Part shown: piece after piece, positions 37,788 through 38,649 of the stretch
Layout: every line of letters starts with the position of its first letter
How positions within the stretch are numbered: the stretch's first letter is position 1
Assembly (NCBI GenBank): GCA_022826185.1
Contig: JAJDVH010000186.1
Location: 1-38,649 of the forward strand
Length of the DNA stretch: 38,649 nucleotides
DNA from: Alphaproteobacteria bacterium
GTDB lineage: Bacteria > Pseudomonadota > Alphaproteobacteria > Bin95
Direction of reading: 5' to 3'
Notes under the pieces: model-generated
What the model saw: only the letters and a program-made list of their open reading frames with translations
Told to the model about the DNA's origin: nothing
Database searches by the model: none
Program-made: the position numbers and the translations under genes

Positions 37788-38099
37788 TCAGGCGTCCGTC
37801 AGCACGTGGATCGTCCGGTTGGCGAGCAGGTCCTTCACCTTCGCCGCATAGGCGGCCATATGGGCGGACGCGCCATGCGCGCGGAGCGCATCCAGGCTCG
37901 CCCATTTCTCCACCACGACAAAGGTGTCCTCGCCGTATTTCGTCTGGATCGCGCCCGCCTCGGCATCCACGGCCGCGCCGTATTCGATGCAGCCGTCCTC
38001 CGCATGCACCGCCGGCACATTGGCGTTGAAGGCTTCGAGGACCTCGGCCCGGCGGCCGGGCTTGGCCTGGATGACGGCGATGACATGGACCCTGGACAT
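37788..38099 (-). CDS. Antibiotic biosynthesis monooxygenase-like (YgiN type) protein
   Basis: Small ABM-domain protein of 103 residues, similar to quinol monooxygenase YgiN. It has VIAVIQAKPGRRAEVLEAF at the N terminus, a GCIEYGAAVD segment and the FVVVEKWASLDALRAHGASAHM motif typical of the dimeric alpha/beta barrel. These proteins act on quinols or electron-rich aromatics without cofactors, though many are of unknown function. A purine-rich GGAGAGAGGAG precedes the ATG. Confidence 0.88.
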   Translation of the reverse strand: MSRVHVIAVIQAKPGRRAEVLEAFNANVPAVHAEDGCIEYGAAVDAEAGAIQTKYGEDTFVVVEKWASLDALRAHGASAHMAAYAAKVKDLLANRTIHVLTDA

Positions 38100-38214
38100 G
38101 GGCGTTCTCCTCTCTCCGCCGCCCCTCCGGCGGCGCTTGTCCCGGCGTTATTGACCGTTTTCGGCCTCCGGGGTCAAGATGGCGCCGTTCCCCGACCGTC
38201 CGGAGGTCCGGCCC

Positions 38215-38565
38215 ATGCCCGAGGCGCGCGCGCTCTGCTCGTCCTGCGACATCTATTGCCAGGTTACGGTCGAGACCGAGGGTGGGCAGGTGACCCGCGT
38301 CAAGGCGATCGACCCGAGGCCGGGTCGGGCCAATATCTGCATGAAGGGCGTCCATGCGCCCTCCGGCTTCGCCCATCCGGATCGGGTGCTGCATCCGCTC
38401 CGCCGCAAGGGGCCGCGCGGGTCCGGGGAATGGGAACGGGTCGGGTGGGACACGGCGCTCGACGACATCGCCGAACGCCTTCAGCGGGTTGTCGACCGCT
38501 ACGGGCCTGAGAGCCTGACTCGAAACTCGATCAACGGTTACAAGGCCTTGCGAGCCTTCGTGTAG
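38215..38565 (+). pseudogene. Molybdopterin oxidoreductase, interrupted 5' fragment
   Basis: First 100 or so residues of a molybdopterin-bis-guanine-dinucleotide oxidoreductase, normally over 600 residues. The 4Fe-4S motif is complete: C-x2-C-x3-C at CSSCDIYC, then C in ANICMKG. Family sequence continues through EWERVGWDTALDDIAERLQ to YGPESL. After base 38517 the frame gives TRNSINGYKALRAFV, unlike the family, and stops at 38565. The ATG at 38215 has GGAGG at 38202-38206; ATG 38179 is an alternative. An insertion is the simplest explanation; an assembly join is the other. Confidence 0.75.
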
Positions 38566-38649
38566 TGAGTCGTATGTGTGCGATGTCGACCCAAGCCTGG
38601 CTGGAAGCGATGGATTTCTCCCAGTCTTTTGCCAGCCTGCGACAACGCC
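38518..38649. mobile_element. Possible left end of inserted element at window edge
   Basis: The sequence from about 38518 departs from the molybdopterin gene and has a lower GC content than its surroundings. A plus-strand frame beginning ATG at 38574 (alternative ATG at 38583) stays open for 25 codons to the end of the window; its product is not recognised. A terminal inverted repeat cannot be confirmed because the other end is missing. The repeated ACTCGA at 38518-38523 and 38525-38530 is a small direct repeat near the join. Confidence 0.35.

Noticed and set aside
38574-38649. Group II intron start at the right edge because of a GTGCG-like sequence
   Set aside because: Five bases are not enough, the following sequence does not resemble known intron 5' domains, and too little sequence remains to test the fold.

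Overview
The window is a GC-rich chromosomal segment of an alphaproteobacterium, probably Rhodospirillales-like. The lineage call rests on gene content and order: an NDUFA12-type complex I subunit followed by mlaD and a DUF2155 gene, an etfB-etfA-hydroxyacyl-CoA dehydrogenase operon, a B12-dependent ribonucleotide reductase with alphaproteobacterial sequence, and frequent GTG and TTG starts. No plasmid, phage or CRISPR signature is visible.

Layout. 1-765 has no convincing gene. It holds GC-rich hairpins and a long perfect inverted repeat of an extragenic palindrome family. 766-4389 (-) is nrdJ, with two NrdR-box-like sites 31 bp apart upstream. 4588-4646 carries three 15-bp repeats at an exact 22-bp period just before a solitary DUF4143 ATPase gene (4665-5888). 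6131-7393 (+) is the envelope/complex I block NDUFA12-mlaD-DUF2155. 7406-13421 (-) is gltBD, the NADPH glutamate synthase.

13626-20675 is mostly a (+) catabolic region: SDR, dihydropyrimidinase/hydantoinase, a cupin-like protein, a second SDR, then a CaiB-type CoA-transferase and an iron alcohol dehydrogenase. A minus-strand nucleotidyltransferase/HEPN pair splits it. 20686-26013 (-) holds etfB-etfA-hbd, which passes acyl-CoA electrons to the quinone pool, and a cluster of MaoC/HTD2-like hydratase, TauD-type dioxygenase and SDR. 26184-28469 (-) holds YggS, an orphan OmpR-type response regulator and a tightly coupled MBL-fold hydrolase with a class II phosphodiesterase-like motif.

28684-31794 (+) is a complete three-gene TRAP transporter with a strong hairpin after the binding-protein gene. 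Around and beyond it are a 3-oxoacid-type CoA-transferase, a VapBC toxin-antitoxin pair with a palindromic operator, a fumarylacetoacetase-fold hydratase, a luciferase-like monooxygenase, an acyl-CoA synthetase, tRNA-Phe(GAA) and an antibiotic-biosynthesis-monooxygenase-like protein. At the right edge a molybdopterin oxidoreductase gene loses its family sequence at about 38517 and stops soon after. This looks like a gene disrupted by inserted DNA that runs off the window.

Overall the segment combines conserved housekeeping genes with organic-acid, amide and acyl-CoA catabolism, punctuated by small accessory modules (DUF4143 ATPase, MNT-HEPN, VapBC, right-edge interruption). The most original signals are regulatory or structural rather than a single new enzyme system: the 22-bp repeat array, the NrdR-like box pair, the response regulator/MBL coupling and the hydantoinase-cupin operon. 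Nothing seen here proves a wholly new system.
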